This document shows, piece after piece, positions 22,159-34,300 of a stretch of 64,000 nt of DNA. How positions within the stretch are numbered: position 1 is the first letter of the stretch; each line of letters begins with the position of its first letter. The stretch is from assembly GCA_963277665.1 (NCBI GenBank), contig OY728160.1, positions 48,530,605 through 48,594,604 on the forward strand. The letters are read 5' to 3'. The notes beneath the pieces were generated by a model. It had not been told where the DNA came from. It searched no databases and saw only the letters and a program-made list of their open reading frames with translations. Made by a program: the position numbers and the translations under genes. This stretch comes from Viscum album. Its lineage: Eukaryota > Streptophyta > Magnoliopsida > Santalales > Viscaceae.

Positions 22159-24786
22159 GATAATCATACAGATATATTGTTGAAATGAAACACATATCAA
22201 TCAATAAAATTATGAACATGAAATCAATGTCAATGTGTAATATCATAGGAATGAAAACCTAGTCCACACATTAAATTGTGAACATTAAATCAGGTTCATA
22301 AATATCCTATTTACTTTATGGGTTATAAAAATTTACCCAATTCATTGGAGGTAAATATTGATCCCACCCATCTCATAATTAAAATCAATCATATGTGTAT
22401 TACAAGTTCATAAAACAATTATCATATTAAAACCCATGAAAAGTAGTTTGTTTCATAAATTTTTCATTATTTTACATCTCATGGAAAATAAATAGGTTTC
22501 ATCAACATTTAATCACGTCATCATAGTATAATCTATGGAAAATAAATAGGATTCATAAAAATTTCATTATTTCATAATATTATAAACCATGGAATACAAA
22601 CAGGTATCCTAAAATTATTCTATCATAAACATAAACTATATAAAGAAATAATTTTGACGACATTCATTGTTCATATCCCTAGTATATCATAATTGTTATT
22701 AATGTTTTTCCCTCATTAATATATTTACCATTAATAACTTAAATAGATGGATATAATAATGTATTATTATTTTAAAATTTTATTTTAGACAATATTATAC
22801 CTCTTTAATTGTTATATCATATATACCCCCTAACTTTCCAGTCCTTGGGGGATATGATAACATCAATTTTGTGTATGGAGGACTACCACCTTAAAATGTG
22901 ATATGATTTGTATTTCTATAATGCTTTACATGAATGGTATTAAGGTAAAATTTAATTAATATATTTTATATTTAATATATAACAATACAAATTGAAATAT
23001 AATATCACATATAACTTCTTACCTTCTAATCTTTTGGATAAAATAATGTCATTCACTCATACTTGTGCACTTCTAACTCAATATAGAAATGTGAAATGTT
23101 TTTTCATTTTATTTTTAGATTAGTTGTAATAAGTATGTATTGTATTAATAGAAATTATATATATGATATATTAATGATTCTATAAATAGATATTAATTTT
23201 GATTTTCCCTTCATTCCATCCATCATGAAAAATTGAAACAATATTCATTTGTACGTATGACCTACTGTCTCTATAAACGATGTAATCCATCATATATATC
23301 TGACTATTATAAATTTATATAAAAACATATGTAAGGAATATATTGGATATTTTTATCATTTTATTCAATCATGAGATGTTTTTAAAATTATAAAATTAAA
23401 AGGACCTAAATTATAAAACTAAAACATATACAATTTTTTTTGCAATTATCAGATAATATTGTGATTTTAAAAAGAACTTATTAATAAATAGGCGATAAAA
23501 TACTATAGGTAAATAAATTATGTAATGAGATATAGGATTATATTTATTTAATTTATTTATATTAATCTTATATTAATCCTACTATATTTTCAAACATATT
23601 CAGTGAAAATCGGACTTGACGTGATGGGTTCTCATCTCACTTTTACATCTATGAGGCAAAAGTCATATGCCCAACTAATTCCTTTGTGGGGGGTATATAC
23701 TTCTCTTATGATATGTTATATAATTTATATATTTATCTACTTAGATTTTAAGGTATCAATTGATGATTATTTATTATATGTGACTTATGATTCATATTCT
23801 ACCAAAGTGTTAAGGGTTTATATCACAATCTCTTCATTATTAAGGATTGTTTTTTAAGTCACCATTGGGGGAATTATTTGAAATATTAGTCATAAAATCA
23901 CTTTATTTTATTATAAAATGGAAATTAATTATTATTTATAATAAATAGTATTGTTTTTACAATAATTGGTACTTAAAACTATTTATGTAATATTTTTTTA
24001 TAAAATCCGAATTTATTTCCCTCTTTGGATGAAAATACATTTTCATCCAAATACATGTTTTCTAAAAATGTTTTTATATATTCCAAATTATTTACTAAAA
24101 ACAGTTATGATTTTTTTAAAAAAAATTCATTTAATGTAATCATCACTTCATTTTCAAAACAAGGATTGTTTTTCTTTTATTAAAAATGTAAAATTAATCT
24201 TTGTTTTATATAGTACGTCATGTCATCATGGCTGCCCATGGTTTTAAATGTTATTTTACATTTTTTAAAAAGTTTATTTTTAAAGAAATTTTTTTTCAAA
24301 ATATATTTTGAAAATTTGAATTAAAAGTCAAAAGATTATTTTCCCAAAAAATGTTTTTATTGACATATTTATTTTATATCTATTAACTACCAAAATAAAT
24401 ACATTATTATACTTTTGATTTAATAGGGATTTTTTGTATTTTAATATTTCTAATTTATTCCATCGATTCTTTATGATTATTTTGATTGAGGATGTAAAAT
24501 TTTATTACCATTCAGCATATTATTATAGATGGTTTATGATTATGTTTTTTTAATTGGGGTATGTATGAAATTTTATTATGTTAGTTTTTAATACAAATTT
24601 ATTTTCTGATCTACTTTCACCCTTATCATATGAATAATGAATTATAAATATTATGGAATGGGAGTGAACCATTAATATTTATCCCCTTGATGCACCAAAT
24701 CTCTCATGGGACAAATAATTTGTCCAAATTACATATGATTCTACAGAAAAATTTAAACTATCTTGTTAAAATTATTCACAGAATTA
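22159..24786. other. AT-rich interval between elements 2 and 3
   Basis: No coding domain or LTR pair is recognised. It holds a short tandem repeat (22431-22640), a ~70-bp near-duplication containing TTTATGATTAT...AAATTTTATTA (about 24466 and 24533), and a slightly GC-richer patch at 23594-23700. The 84-codon open frame at 23603-23857 resembles nothing I know and has no support beyond being open. Confidence 0.5.
22431..22640. repeat. Degenerate ~50-bp tandem repeat, four to five units
   Basis: The motif CATGGAAAATAAATAGG followed by TTCATAAAAATTTCATTATT recurs with starts near 22435, 22480, 22534 and 22588, with a poorer unit near 22637. Periods are 45-54 bp. Units have drifted considerably. 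Confidence 0.6.
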
Positions 24787-25306
24787 TGTAATTCCCCGAG
24801 CCTAGAAGCCGAGAGTCAGTGCATTATTATGTATCATTGGAATGATCACAAAATATCAAGTCTCGAAAGACCGATTATTTTAGTAGCCTTTGAAGTAATA
24901 GATGCATTCATAGGGGTTACATTACATCATAAAATGGAAAACTACAAAAAAAATTGTTTCCTTAGGTGACACTGAGATCCCATAGACTATCCCTATAAGC
25001 CAGTGATAATATAATTCATCTAATCTTGGGAAAAATAAAACATAGAAATGGGTGAGCTTAGATGCTCGGTAAGGATAACAATATAAGGAAAGCATTTATA
25101 AATAAGTATAAAAATTTAAGGCAATGTATATAACTAAAACAAAATCCTCTTAAACATAAAATTCATCATAATATGGAAAATATAAATCAAAATAATGTAA
25201 TTTACTTACTCACATTGATATTATACTAGTCGAATAATCACATGCAATATTAATAGACACTTTTGTAATGATGGAATGCATAATGCCAGACTTTCATAAA
25301 CACATA

Positions 25307-25364
25307 GTCAAGGCCTTGTGCGAAGACTACAAATAAGATTTTGTCAAGGCCTTGTTTCAAGACA
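25307..25364. repeat. Two-unit ~35-bp repeat GTCAAGGCCTTGT (element 3, left LTR)
   Basis: GTCAAGGCCTTGT followed by an AAGAC-type tail occurs at about 25308 and 25343. The right LTR has the same pair at about 31888-31945. AAGGCCTT is a perfect 8-bp palindrome. The place within the LTR is comparable to the minisatellites of elements 1 and 2. Confidence 0.65.
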
Positions 25365-26962
25365 CTAGTTTGTCTCATGAGACCTATCAATGAATCGAGG
25401 ATCTATAATAGGATCCACTGATCAATTACAATGTCCAATGCATTCCTCATATGAAAAGGTTTAATCATAACATAAACATTCGTATTAAGACTAGGATACA
25501 AAATGTCAATAATTTATCCATAAACCATGAGTGGTATAAAAATAGAACATCCATAGTAAAACATATTACAAAACCTTAAACACAATATGGACGTTTTGTA
25601 TTATAATAAATCAAATTCAAATAATCATAAAATCCATCAAATAATGTTGACATAGATGGAGACAAAACCTTTTTAGGGAAATATATCTTTCTATTTTTAA
25701 ATCTTTTAAGAGTCTCATAATTATAAAGAAAACATTTATTTTGAAAACATTCTTATAAGATTTTAAGGGAAGATTCGATGATGTTATAAGGGGGAAATAT
25801 AGTTGCACGCACCGTATAAGTTAAAAAAAACATTCTTGCTATAATTTTGTTGAAAAGGTCATAAAGTACCTTATTTGGAAAAATATGAAAATATACCCTT
25901 CAAATCATATATGGTCAAGTAATGGTATAAATGAAATTAACCCATATTCTAGTAAATAGTAAAAATGATTTGGAATTAATTTTTAAGAACGATGGATGTG
26001 GATGATAAAGAGATCCCAGTATATAATTACGTAAAAAAACCTTTGATAATAAAGAGATTGTAGAATTAACCCTTACCATTCCTCTTATTTGGTCAAGGGT
26101 AAGTTAAACACTTTTATGATGGTAAAATAATTTTTATTAAATTATACAAAAATCATATACATTAATATGTTATCATATATGATCTTTTAACATTTCTTTG
26201 TTAATATGATCTTAGTATCATCATCGTTTCGTGTGTTAACTGATTCATTTTCCTTTATATGATTTGTTACGTAAGTAATGATTTTTATGGATAGGATGTA
26301 TATTATTAATATTAATATAGATATTAATTCTTTAAATGAAATTAATTATCTAATGAAAATTAGTCTTGAATGGATACGATGGGGAATGAATCTCATCGTG
26401 TTTGTAGAGACAGTAATCCGTACATATACACGAGCAACAATATCATTTTTTGATATTAAAATAATATATAATTTAATGGAATATCATATATAATGAATCA
26501 TTAACATTTCATATTTATCATTTATGTCAATTGCACATCATTATTATACTCATCCAAATAATAATGTATTGAATAACAATTACACCACAACGTGGAGAAG
26601 ATAGTCGTACACATGCATGTATGGTGTCATTTCATTCAATAGATGGATAAAATAATGAATATGGTTGTACCATATTTATAATAACATCACAGTATATAGA
26701 AGATACTGGATTTATTATTTTATAATAGAAACAAAAAATAAAGGGGAAGTGGAAGAAGAAAGGAACATGAAAGTGGTGATGAAATATTTACCTCTTCTTC
26801 GGGTTCTTCCTTTTGATTTGATCAAAAGGGCTCCTAAGGTTGTTATTCTGACTAAAGGATGGACTCTAGAATTATGGGGGGACAGTTGAGAGGGTATTTC
26901 AGAATGGTTTGGATAATCCAAATGGCTTTGAAGGTGTGAATTAGAGAGAAGCAGGAGTGGCC

Positions 26963-26969
26963 TTTTATA
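26963..26969 (-). promoter_or_regulatory. TATA box of element 3, left LTR
   Basis: On the minus strand this reads TATAAAA, preceded by CCCCTCACCCCTCT and followed about 30 bp later by ATTCACACCTTCAAAGCC. The right LTR has ATATAAAT at the same place (33552-33559). The layout matches that of element 4. Confidence 0.6.
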
Positions 26970-29048
26970 AGAGGGGTGAGGGGCACCATAGGAAATTCTA
27001 GAAATATTATTTTATAATCAACTTATTTTCGATTTATAATTTCTAAAAAATAAATTATATAAAGGATAAGGTGGGTATGGGCCTAAAACCACTCAACCAA
27101 TATTCTTTATACAGGTTTGGGTCACTATATTAACTTTATCATTAAGATTTAACTCTTAATTAAATAGTTTGACATTTACCATGTCTCTTTTATTTTTATA
27201 TTATATGGCTAATAAACATACTATAAACTTCCAAGAGAACCCCAAGTGGTTTATTAATGATAAACCTATCAATATATAAGTTTTTGACCTAAATTTATAT
27301 TTTTAGGAATATAATATCATTTAATAATATTATATTAATTTTAAAGACTCTTTTATGTCAATTTTGACATTATTTGGTATTTTGTTTTTTCTAAATTCAT
27401 TATTGCATTATTAATTCAATAAAAATTCATCTAATCAACCCCAACATGTATTATTAACCTTAAAATTAGTGCAATTCATAAAATGTCTCAAATTAATTTT
27501 ATTTTGATATTTATTATATCATTTATTTTAATAATTCACTAATTAGATAATTACTGTATCAACATTGTGTCATAAATAAATTAAATTATTTATTGTCTAA
27601 AAAATATAAATAAAATACCATTATGTTGGTAATATTTTTATCTTCCTAAATAATATTTATAGTCGAATTTATCTTATGTGTACCCCTGTTTTAAAAATGA
27701 TTTAGTTATTAAACATTGAATTTAACACTTTTAACTCTTCTTTGAATTAATGAATAATAAATGTCCTAATCTAATCCAAGTGGACCAAAGTGGTTCATAT
27801 TTTATTCCTAACGTTTTTCATAGTCGATTTATACTTATCCAATAGAATTAGTACATGTGTTAGGGTAATAATAATATCATTTATACCCTTAATTACCCTA
27901 TTTTTTTTAACCGTGGTAAATTAAAGTTAAAAGTTACTATTCACCAAAAATTATTTTAATCTTATTGAACCACATTTTACATACTAATATCAACCAGGTC
28001 TCTCGGATTTTTTAAAATCAACTCATAGAAGTGGTAAAATTATGTTTTATGTAAATTTGAAAATCCTCCTAGGAAATGGGTAAAAGATGGTAAAAAATTT
28101 CGTTAAAATTTTTAAATATCTAAAATTATTATAAACTGACTCCAATGAATTACATTGAATTTATATTGGTATTATGTATCTATTTTGACCTAAAATAAAT
28201 TTAAATAAAATATATAATTATTTAAATAAAAAGTCAGTTGTAAACAATAACTCTGTGTTTTTCACTATTCATCACAAATTGAATGTTTTGAGAAAAATAC
28301 CAAAAATCCATCCTGATCACATTTTGATATTATGAATTCAAAAATGAATTCTATTTTACAAATTTCAAAACAAAGATATTTCATTAATTAATTTAAAATT
28401 AATTCCTCTTATCAAGACCAAAAAACTTATTTTAAAGAAATAATAACTATCAAAATATTAAAACTTGTTTATGTTCAATTGAAAAGTGAAATTACATACA
28501 ATGACCATAATTTGATTAAATGGTAAAAATATAACTTAATTATTCATCCACACCTTTAAAATCTATAATTCAAAACTATGAATTATTTTGATTAAAAAAT
28601 ATGTTTTCAGTTAAAATATATTATTTTTCACTATTCACCAAAAAATGAAAGTTAACATAAAAGCACCAAAAAAAATTATTGAAAGAAAATTATAATGTCT
28701 CAATTATAATGAAGAAGTTTATTTTGTCAGATTGAATATATAAATGTTACAAATACTAGATTTATAAAAGGTTCTCCATTAAAATGTTGTAAAATTACAG
28801 TTTTTGAAAAATACTTCTTTCAACTGAAAAAATGAATTTTTTCTTACATTATGTATATGAAACTTATAATATGGATTATAAAATTATAAGTATAATATAA
28901 TGTTCAAAATTCAATTAATACTATTCATAACTTCTTTTGAATGACTAGTTTGGTAATTCGTGGTGCGCTTGAACTCTGTGTTGTGTGTTGTGAAAGTTAT
29001 TGAATTAACTTGATGAAATAACATACTATGAAATATTGGGGTGTTAAA

Positions 29049-29060
29049 TTATTCCCTCCA
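29049..29060 (-). other. Polypurine tract of element 3
   Basis: The minus strand reads TGGAGGGAATAA next to the start of the 3' LTR. An almost identical tract abuts the LTR of element 5 at 61014-61024. Confidence 0.75.
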
Positions 29061-30430
29061 TTAATAAATTGCATCCTCGCAATTTGAAATTGTCCTTGGA
29101 AAATAAAATGTTGAAAATAGATAATACCTTTGTGGGAAAACCCACATCTGAAATTGGGTTAATAAAATTTAATCTAAATAAGAGGAAAAGAGGAATGAAA
29201 AAGTCACCACCAAATTATTATCTCGATTAGTAGAACATTAGTGGAAATTAGACACATAATTGGATGAAAAATGTGAATACTTATAGAGAGCGATTGCGGT
29301 CATCCGTCAGAAACAATTATAGAATTGAAGGCCTCAGATCCATCCATCTATTATGATTTAAAATATCATCGGTTCAAAAAAACATAAAGTATTAGGATAA
29401 CACATTTTTAGTTTTAATATCCCTTACCTGAAGTTTAAGAATTAATTTCTTCATAGAAAAAGAGGAGAAAAAATTATATTTGACAAGTAGAGTTCCATCC
29501 TTTAACTAATTTCTACGATAAACTCATGTTTCACTCTAAAAGATAATAGAACTTAAAAAATATTTTATTTATCCTATTCATATAGTGTTCTAAAAAATGA
29601 ATTATAATTCATCAACCAAACCTTTTAAAAAACTAAATTATTTAATCCCTGACATCACGTGGGCCAGTTGTAGGTGATACATCCTTGTCGCAGTTCGGTT
29701 GCGGGTTCATGTCTCGTGACCATTCCGGATGTGATGGGTTGCCGCCCGACATCCGAGATGCCCTTTTAATAGCAATCCAAAAATAATCTCAAACACGAAT
29801 TATCTAAAATACTTCTTTCCAAACTCACAGTCCAAAATTTATAAGCAAGGTAAACACAATAAAGATCTTGTTTTCCACTTAATAACATGTGAACACCTTC
29901 ATCTTGTATAATTTTAAAACACTACAACATTCGGAATTACCATAAAACCTTATTGATTACATTCATGCTCTGTTATTACTTATAGAATACTGGATATACT
30001 ACTTATATCCAAAAAGGTTGTAAACTCCAATAATGATGGAATTTACAAATCATTAATTAGTTTCATGGTAGTCATGAATATCCAATATAATTTATCCAAA
30101 TCAATCATGTATTCTACCAAAAATCACTACCTCAATATCAGAACCATATTATAGTTTATCATTCACTCAACCATATATTTTTCAAAATTCTAACATGTTA
30201 TTGAGTCGCATTTCTTGGTTCCATAGAATCTCATGTCCTTAATTAAATAGTACTGCAATACAATCCTTATATACTCTATAGTTCTTATAATATGAAAATA
30301 ATTAATACAATACTCAAATGATACAATAATTTAATTACAACGTAAGAAATATAATCATTCCTCTTCATCTTTGTTAGTATCATAACTTTATTATTATCCA
30401 ATTGCATCATTTGGGGTATATTCATATGAT
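29061..30430. other. Element 3 interior downstream of gag, no pol domains seen
   Basis: About 1.4 kb between the gag relic and the PPT, where protease, RT and integrase would sit in a full element (normally over 3 kb). I find no RT FIDD box, integrase HHCC or protease motif on either strand. The only distinct feature is the GC-rich SINE-like patch at 29646-29768. Confidence 0.6.
29646..29768 (+). repeat. SINE-like patch A with Pol III A/B boxes
   Basis: This is a GC- and CpG-rich island in very AT-rich DNA. A box-A-like TGGGCCAGTTG lies at 29660-29670 (ten of eleven positions of TRGYNNARNNG). A box-B-like GTTCATGTC lies at 29705-29713 (eight of nine positions of GWTCRANNC). The bases 29701-29717 can fold as a tRNA T-arm: five pairs (two G-U) around the 7-base loop TTCATGT. 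A CCTTTT run ends it at 29762-29767. This is the head structure of a tRNA-derived SINE. TTTAAT occurs on both sides (29641, 29764) as a possible short target duplication. The retained CpGs suggest it is younger than its host. Confidence 0.5.
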
Positions 30431-30800
30431 TTATACATTAATTCTCGTAGTGTCCCAACTCTTTGCAGATAAAGCATATTACATTTGAAATTTTTTTCTT
30501 ACCCTTGCAATCATGTAATTGGTGTCCTTTTTCTCTACACATATAACAAACTCCCTTTCCCCTCAATCATTTAACAAGGTGATTCTTTCCATAGTTATCA
30601 CATATCGGAAAATACTTCTTTTCCCTCTTCCCTTTATCCATCTTTATCTCTTCCATCCTTTTATTCTCTTTCTTCCCTTCAAAGCCATAGGACTCAGAGA
30701 ATTCTTTACTTGTCTTATTAACACATGATAATATTTCTTCATATCTTGAGAATACATGGGAGACTATTTCCCTTCAAAATTTTGGCTTAATTCCATGAAA
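30431..30800 (-). pseudogene. Element 3 Gag C-terminal relic with two zinc knuckles
   Basis: Reading the minus strand from about 30800 gives FHGIKPKF, then REIVSHVFSRYEEILSCV, a lysine-rich linker (KRMEEIKMDKGKREKK), CDNYGKNHLVK (the Cys/His spacer block), and the intact CCHC knuckle CYMCREKGHQLHDC (30548-30507). A second knuckle, CFICKELGHYEN, follows in another frame (30476-30441), so a frameshift lies between them. The N-terminal capsid half is not readable. This order is that of plant gypsy Gag. Confidence 0.82.
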
Positions 30801-31354
30801 GATACGATCCTTCTTATTTTTTGGATCATACGTATTTTTGGAGTTCACTTTCCTTCTACTGGGTGTCATTTCTATACAATGGCATAAACTCAGTCATTTT
30901 ATGAATTGAAATGAATAATTACAAACTTGTAAACTACCTAACATAAATTGAGAAGTTTATGGATATAATCCATAATCATAAAAAAATTCATTGAGGAAGT
31001 ATATACTCATAAACCCTTTATAATGGTTTTTAAAGAAAATGAGAATTATCATAAGCATATCCCTTGGAAGTGTCATAACAAATAGTGATGCAAGGCCCGT
31101 TGTCGTGCACCAGTTCCCGTTCGAGTCTAGCTCAATACTGTGTTTTTGGGTTTTACCTTTAGGTACATCTGTTCCAGAGCCGCCTCTACCTACACGTATA
31201 GAGACATGGATGTATTTCTTGGAAAACTCACAAAATCCCTAAAATTCCTAAATTCAAGTAATTTCTTCTATACTAGTCTTCAAAGTCCATCTTAGGGATA
31301 TGTTCTCTAATCAGAGTTTAACTAAATCTAGTTTTCAAGGTTTTTACTAAATAT
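30801..31354. other. Element 3 leader/gag 5' region
   Basis: This lies between the PBS and the readable Gag. It is AT-rich with no firm coding match, apart from the GC-rich patch B at 31082-31215. The missing Gag N-terminus should lie here but is too decayed or deleted. Confidence 0.5.
31082..31215 (+). repeat. SINE-like patch B with Pol III B box
   Basis: This is another GC- and CpG-rich island. GTTCGAGTC at 31119-31127 matches the Pol III B box (GWTCRANNC) at all nine positions. Upstream, GTGATGCA (31085-31092) and TTGTCGT (31100-31106) correspond in order to GTGATACA and TTGTCGC of patch A, so the two patches look like diverged members of one family. The A box is not clear and no T-arm fold with good pairing forms. 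It could instead be a chance CpG-rich fragment. Confidence 0.38.
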
Positions 31355-31366
31355 CCTCTGATACCA
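31355..31366 (-). other. Primer binding site of element 3
   Basis: The minus strand reads TGGTATCAGAGG two bases after the 5' LTR end. This matches eleven of the twelve bases TGGTATCAGAGC complementary to plant initiator tRNA-Met. It is the best-kept PBS in the window. Confidence 0.92.
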
Positions 31367-31368
31367 AC

Positions 31369-34300
31369 TGTAACGCCTCGACCCTAGAAGCCCAGAGTCA
31401 GTGCATTATTACATATCATTGACATGATCACAAAAGGTCATGTCTCTAAATACCAATTAGTTTAGTAACCTTCGACGTACTAGATACATTCATAAGGTTT
31501 ACATTAAATCATAAAATGGAAAAATACAAAAAAAAATGTTTCCATAGATGACACTAAGATCTCATAGACTATCCTTGAAGGTCAGTCATAATATTCTTCT
31601 TCGCATCATGGGAAAAATAAAACATAGAAAGGGGTGAGCTCAAATGCTCGGTAAGGATAACAATATAGTGGAAAATTTCATAAATAAGTATAAAAAATTA
31701 AGGAAATGTATAGAACTAATAAAAATGCCTTTTAAACATAAAATTCATCATAATATGGAAAATATAAATCAAAATACTTCCATTTAATTACCCATATTGA
31801 TATTCTAGTAATCGAATAATCACATGCAATATCAATATCCACTTTCATAATGATGGAATGCATAATACCAGACATTCATAACCACATAGTCAAGGCCTTG
31901 TGCCAAGACTACAAATAATATTTTGTCAATGCCTTGTCCCAAGACACTAGAGTTTCTCATGTTACCTACCAATGCATCAAGGAGCCATAGCTAGCTCCAC
32001 CCGTCACTTACTATTTCCAATGCATTCCTCATATGAAAAGGTTTATACATAACATAAAAATTCGTATTAAGAAAATGTAACCAAATGTAAATACTTTATT
32101 CATAATCCATGAATGTTATAAAAATAGAACATCCACAGTGAAACATATAAAAAAACCTTCAATACAATATTGAAGTTTTGTATCATAACTAATCAACTTC
32201 AAATAATCTTAAAATCCATCAAAGGATGTTGACATAGATGGAATCAAAACATTTTTTTAGTGAAATATCTCTTTCTATTTTGAAATAATTTAGGAGTCAC
32301 ATAATTATAAAGAAAACATTTATTTTTAAAACATTCTTATAATCTTGTAATTTATGCTTCAACGGTGTTATAACCGTGGAATATAGCCGCATCTTCCATA
32401 TAAGTTAAAAAACATTCTTACCATAATTTTGTCGAAAAGGGCATAATGTACCTTGTATGGAAAAAGATGGAAAGATACCTTTCAAAACATATAACGTAAA
32501 ATAAGGGTATAAATGACATTAATCTATAGTCTATTAAATAGTAAAAATGTTTTGGAATAAATTTTTAAGAAACATGGATGTGGATGATAAAGAGGACCTA
32601 GTAGATAGTTACGTAAAAACAACCTCAGATAAAAAAGAGATTGTAGAATTAACCATTAACTTGTACATTTTATTGGTTGATGTTAGGTTAACCACCTATA
32701 TAATGGTGAGATATTTGTTATTAAATTATATAAGATTCATGTACATTTATATGATATCATATATGATTTTTCAACATTTCTTTATTAATAGTATCTTAGT
32801 ATTATCATCGTTTCGAGTGTTAACTGATATGTTTTCCATTATATGCTTTGTTACGTAAGTAATGTTTTTCATGGATAGGATATATATTATTCATTTTCAG
32901 ATATATATTATGTCTTTAAACATTTTTTTTAATTATGTAATGAAAATTAGTATTGAGTGGATACGAAGGGAAATGAATCTCATCTCGTTTGTGGAGACGG
33001 TAATCAGTATATACGCACGAGTGACAATATCATTATTTTGATATTAAATTAATATTTAGTTAGATGATATATCATATATTCAGAATCATTATAAGGTTAT
33101 ATTTATTATTTACATCAATTAAAAATCATTATTATACACATCCAAATAATAATGTATTGAATAAAAATTACACCACGACGTGAAGACGGTAAGCTGTACT
33201 TACGCACGTATGGTGACATGTTATTCAAAGGATAAATAAAATAATGAATATGGTTGTACCATATTTATAATAATATAACAGTATATATTAGGTACTATAG
33301 TTATTATTTTAGAATGGATACAACATATAAATAGGATGTGTAAGTAGAAAGGAACTGGAATGAAATGATGAAATATTTACCTCTTCTTCGGGTTCTTCCT
33401 TTTGATTTGATCAAAAAAGCTCATTAAGATGGCTTTATGACTAAATTAAGGCCTCTATGATGAACGTCGGATAGTTGTGGGGGTATTTGGGTAGGTTTTG
33501 GACGATCCAAATGGATATGAATTTGTGAATTAGAGATAAGGTGGAGTGCCCATTTATATGAGGGGTGAGGGTCACCTTAGGAAAAGCTAAGAAATATTAT
33601 TTTATAATAAAATCATTTACGGTTTCTAATGTCTAAAAAATATTTTATTTATAGTATAATGTGGATATCTGTCAAAATACACTCAACTAAAAGGGGTTTT
33701 ATAGGTTTGGGTTACTATATTAACATTATCTTTTAGATTTAACTCTTAGTTAAATAGTTTAACATTTACCTTGTCTCTTTTTATTTTTATATAACATGGT
33801 TAATAAACACACTATAAACTTATAATAAAACCCCATGTGATTAATTAATGGTAAACCTATCATTATATAAGTCTTTTGTCACAGCCATAGATTTTTAGGA
33901 ATAGAATATCAATTAATAATATAATATTTGTTTTAAAAACTCTTTTATGTCAACTTTTACAATATTTGGTATTTTGTTTTTTCTAAATTCATAATGGCAT
34001 TATTAAAAAAAATCATTTAATCAACCCTAAAATGTATTATTAACCTATAAAATTAGTTTAATTCATAAGAAGTCTCAAATTAATTTTATTTTGATATTTG
34101 TAATATTGATTAATTTCATATTTAATTAATTAGGTAATTACATCATCATCATTGTGTCATAAATCAATTAAATTATTTAATGTCTAAAAATATAAATAAA
34201 ATACCATTATGTAGGAAATATTTTTCTCTATCTATGAAATATTTATAGTCAAATTTATCTTATGTCTAACCCTATATTAAAAATAATTTATTAAACTTTT

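Larger units (their letters stand above)
24787..29048 (-). repeat. Element 3, 3' LTR (left copy), ~4.26 kb
   Basis: It starts TGTAATTCCCCGAGCCTAG and aligns with the right LTR start TGTAACGCCTCGACCCTAG, then through the CAAGGCCTTG repeats (25307-25364), the TATA block near 26963 and on to GGGGTGTTAAA against GGGGTGTCACA. No reading frame within it is conserved between the copies. Confidence 0.87.

Noticed and set aside
23603..23857. 84-codon open frame in a slightly GC-richer patch
   Set aside because: Low-complexity hydrophobic C-terminal half, no recognisable motif, no upstream signals, and isolated in repeat-rich DNA.
29701..29717. A functional tRNA gene at the T-arm-like fold
   Set aside because: There is no acceptor stem, D-arm or anticodon arm in the right spacing. 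Only Pol III-box and T-arm-like parts are present, so a SINE head is the better reading.
32547..32858. 103-codon open frame in the right LTR of element 3
   Set aside because: The matching stretch of the left LTR (about 25970-26280) has stops and frame changes, so it is not conserved.
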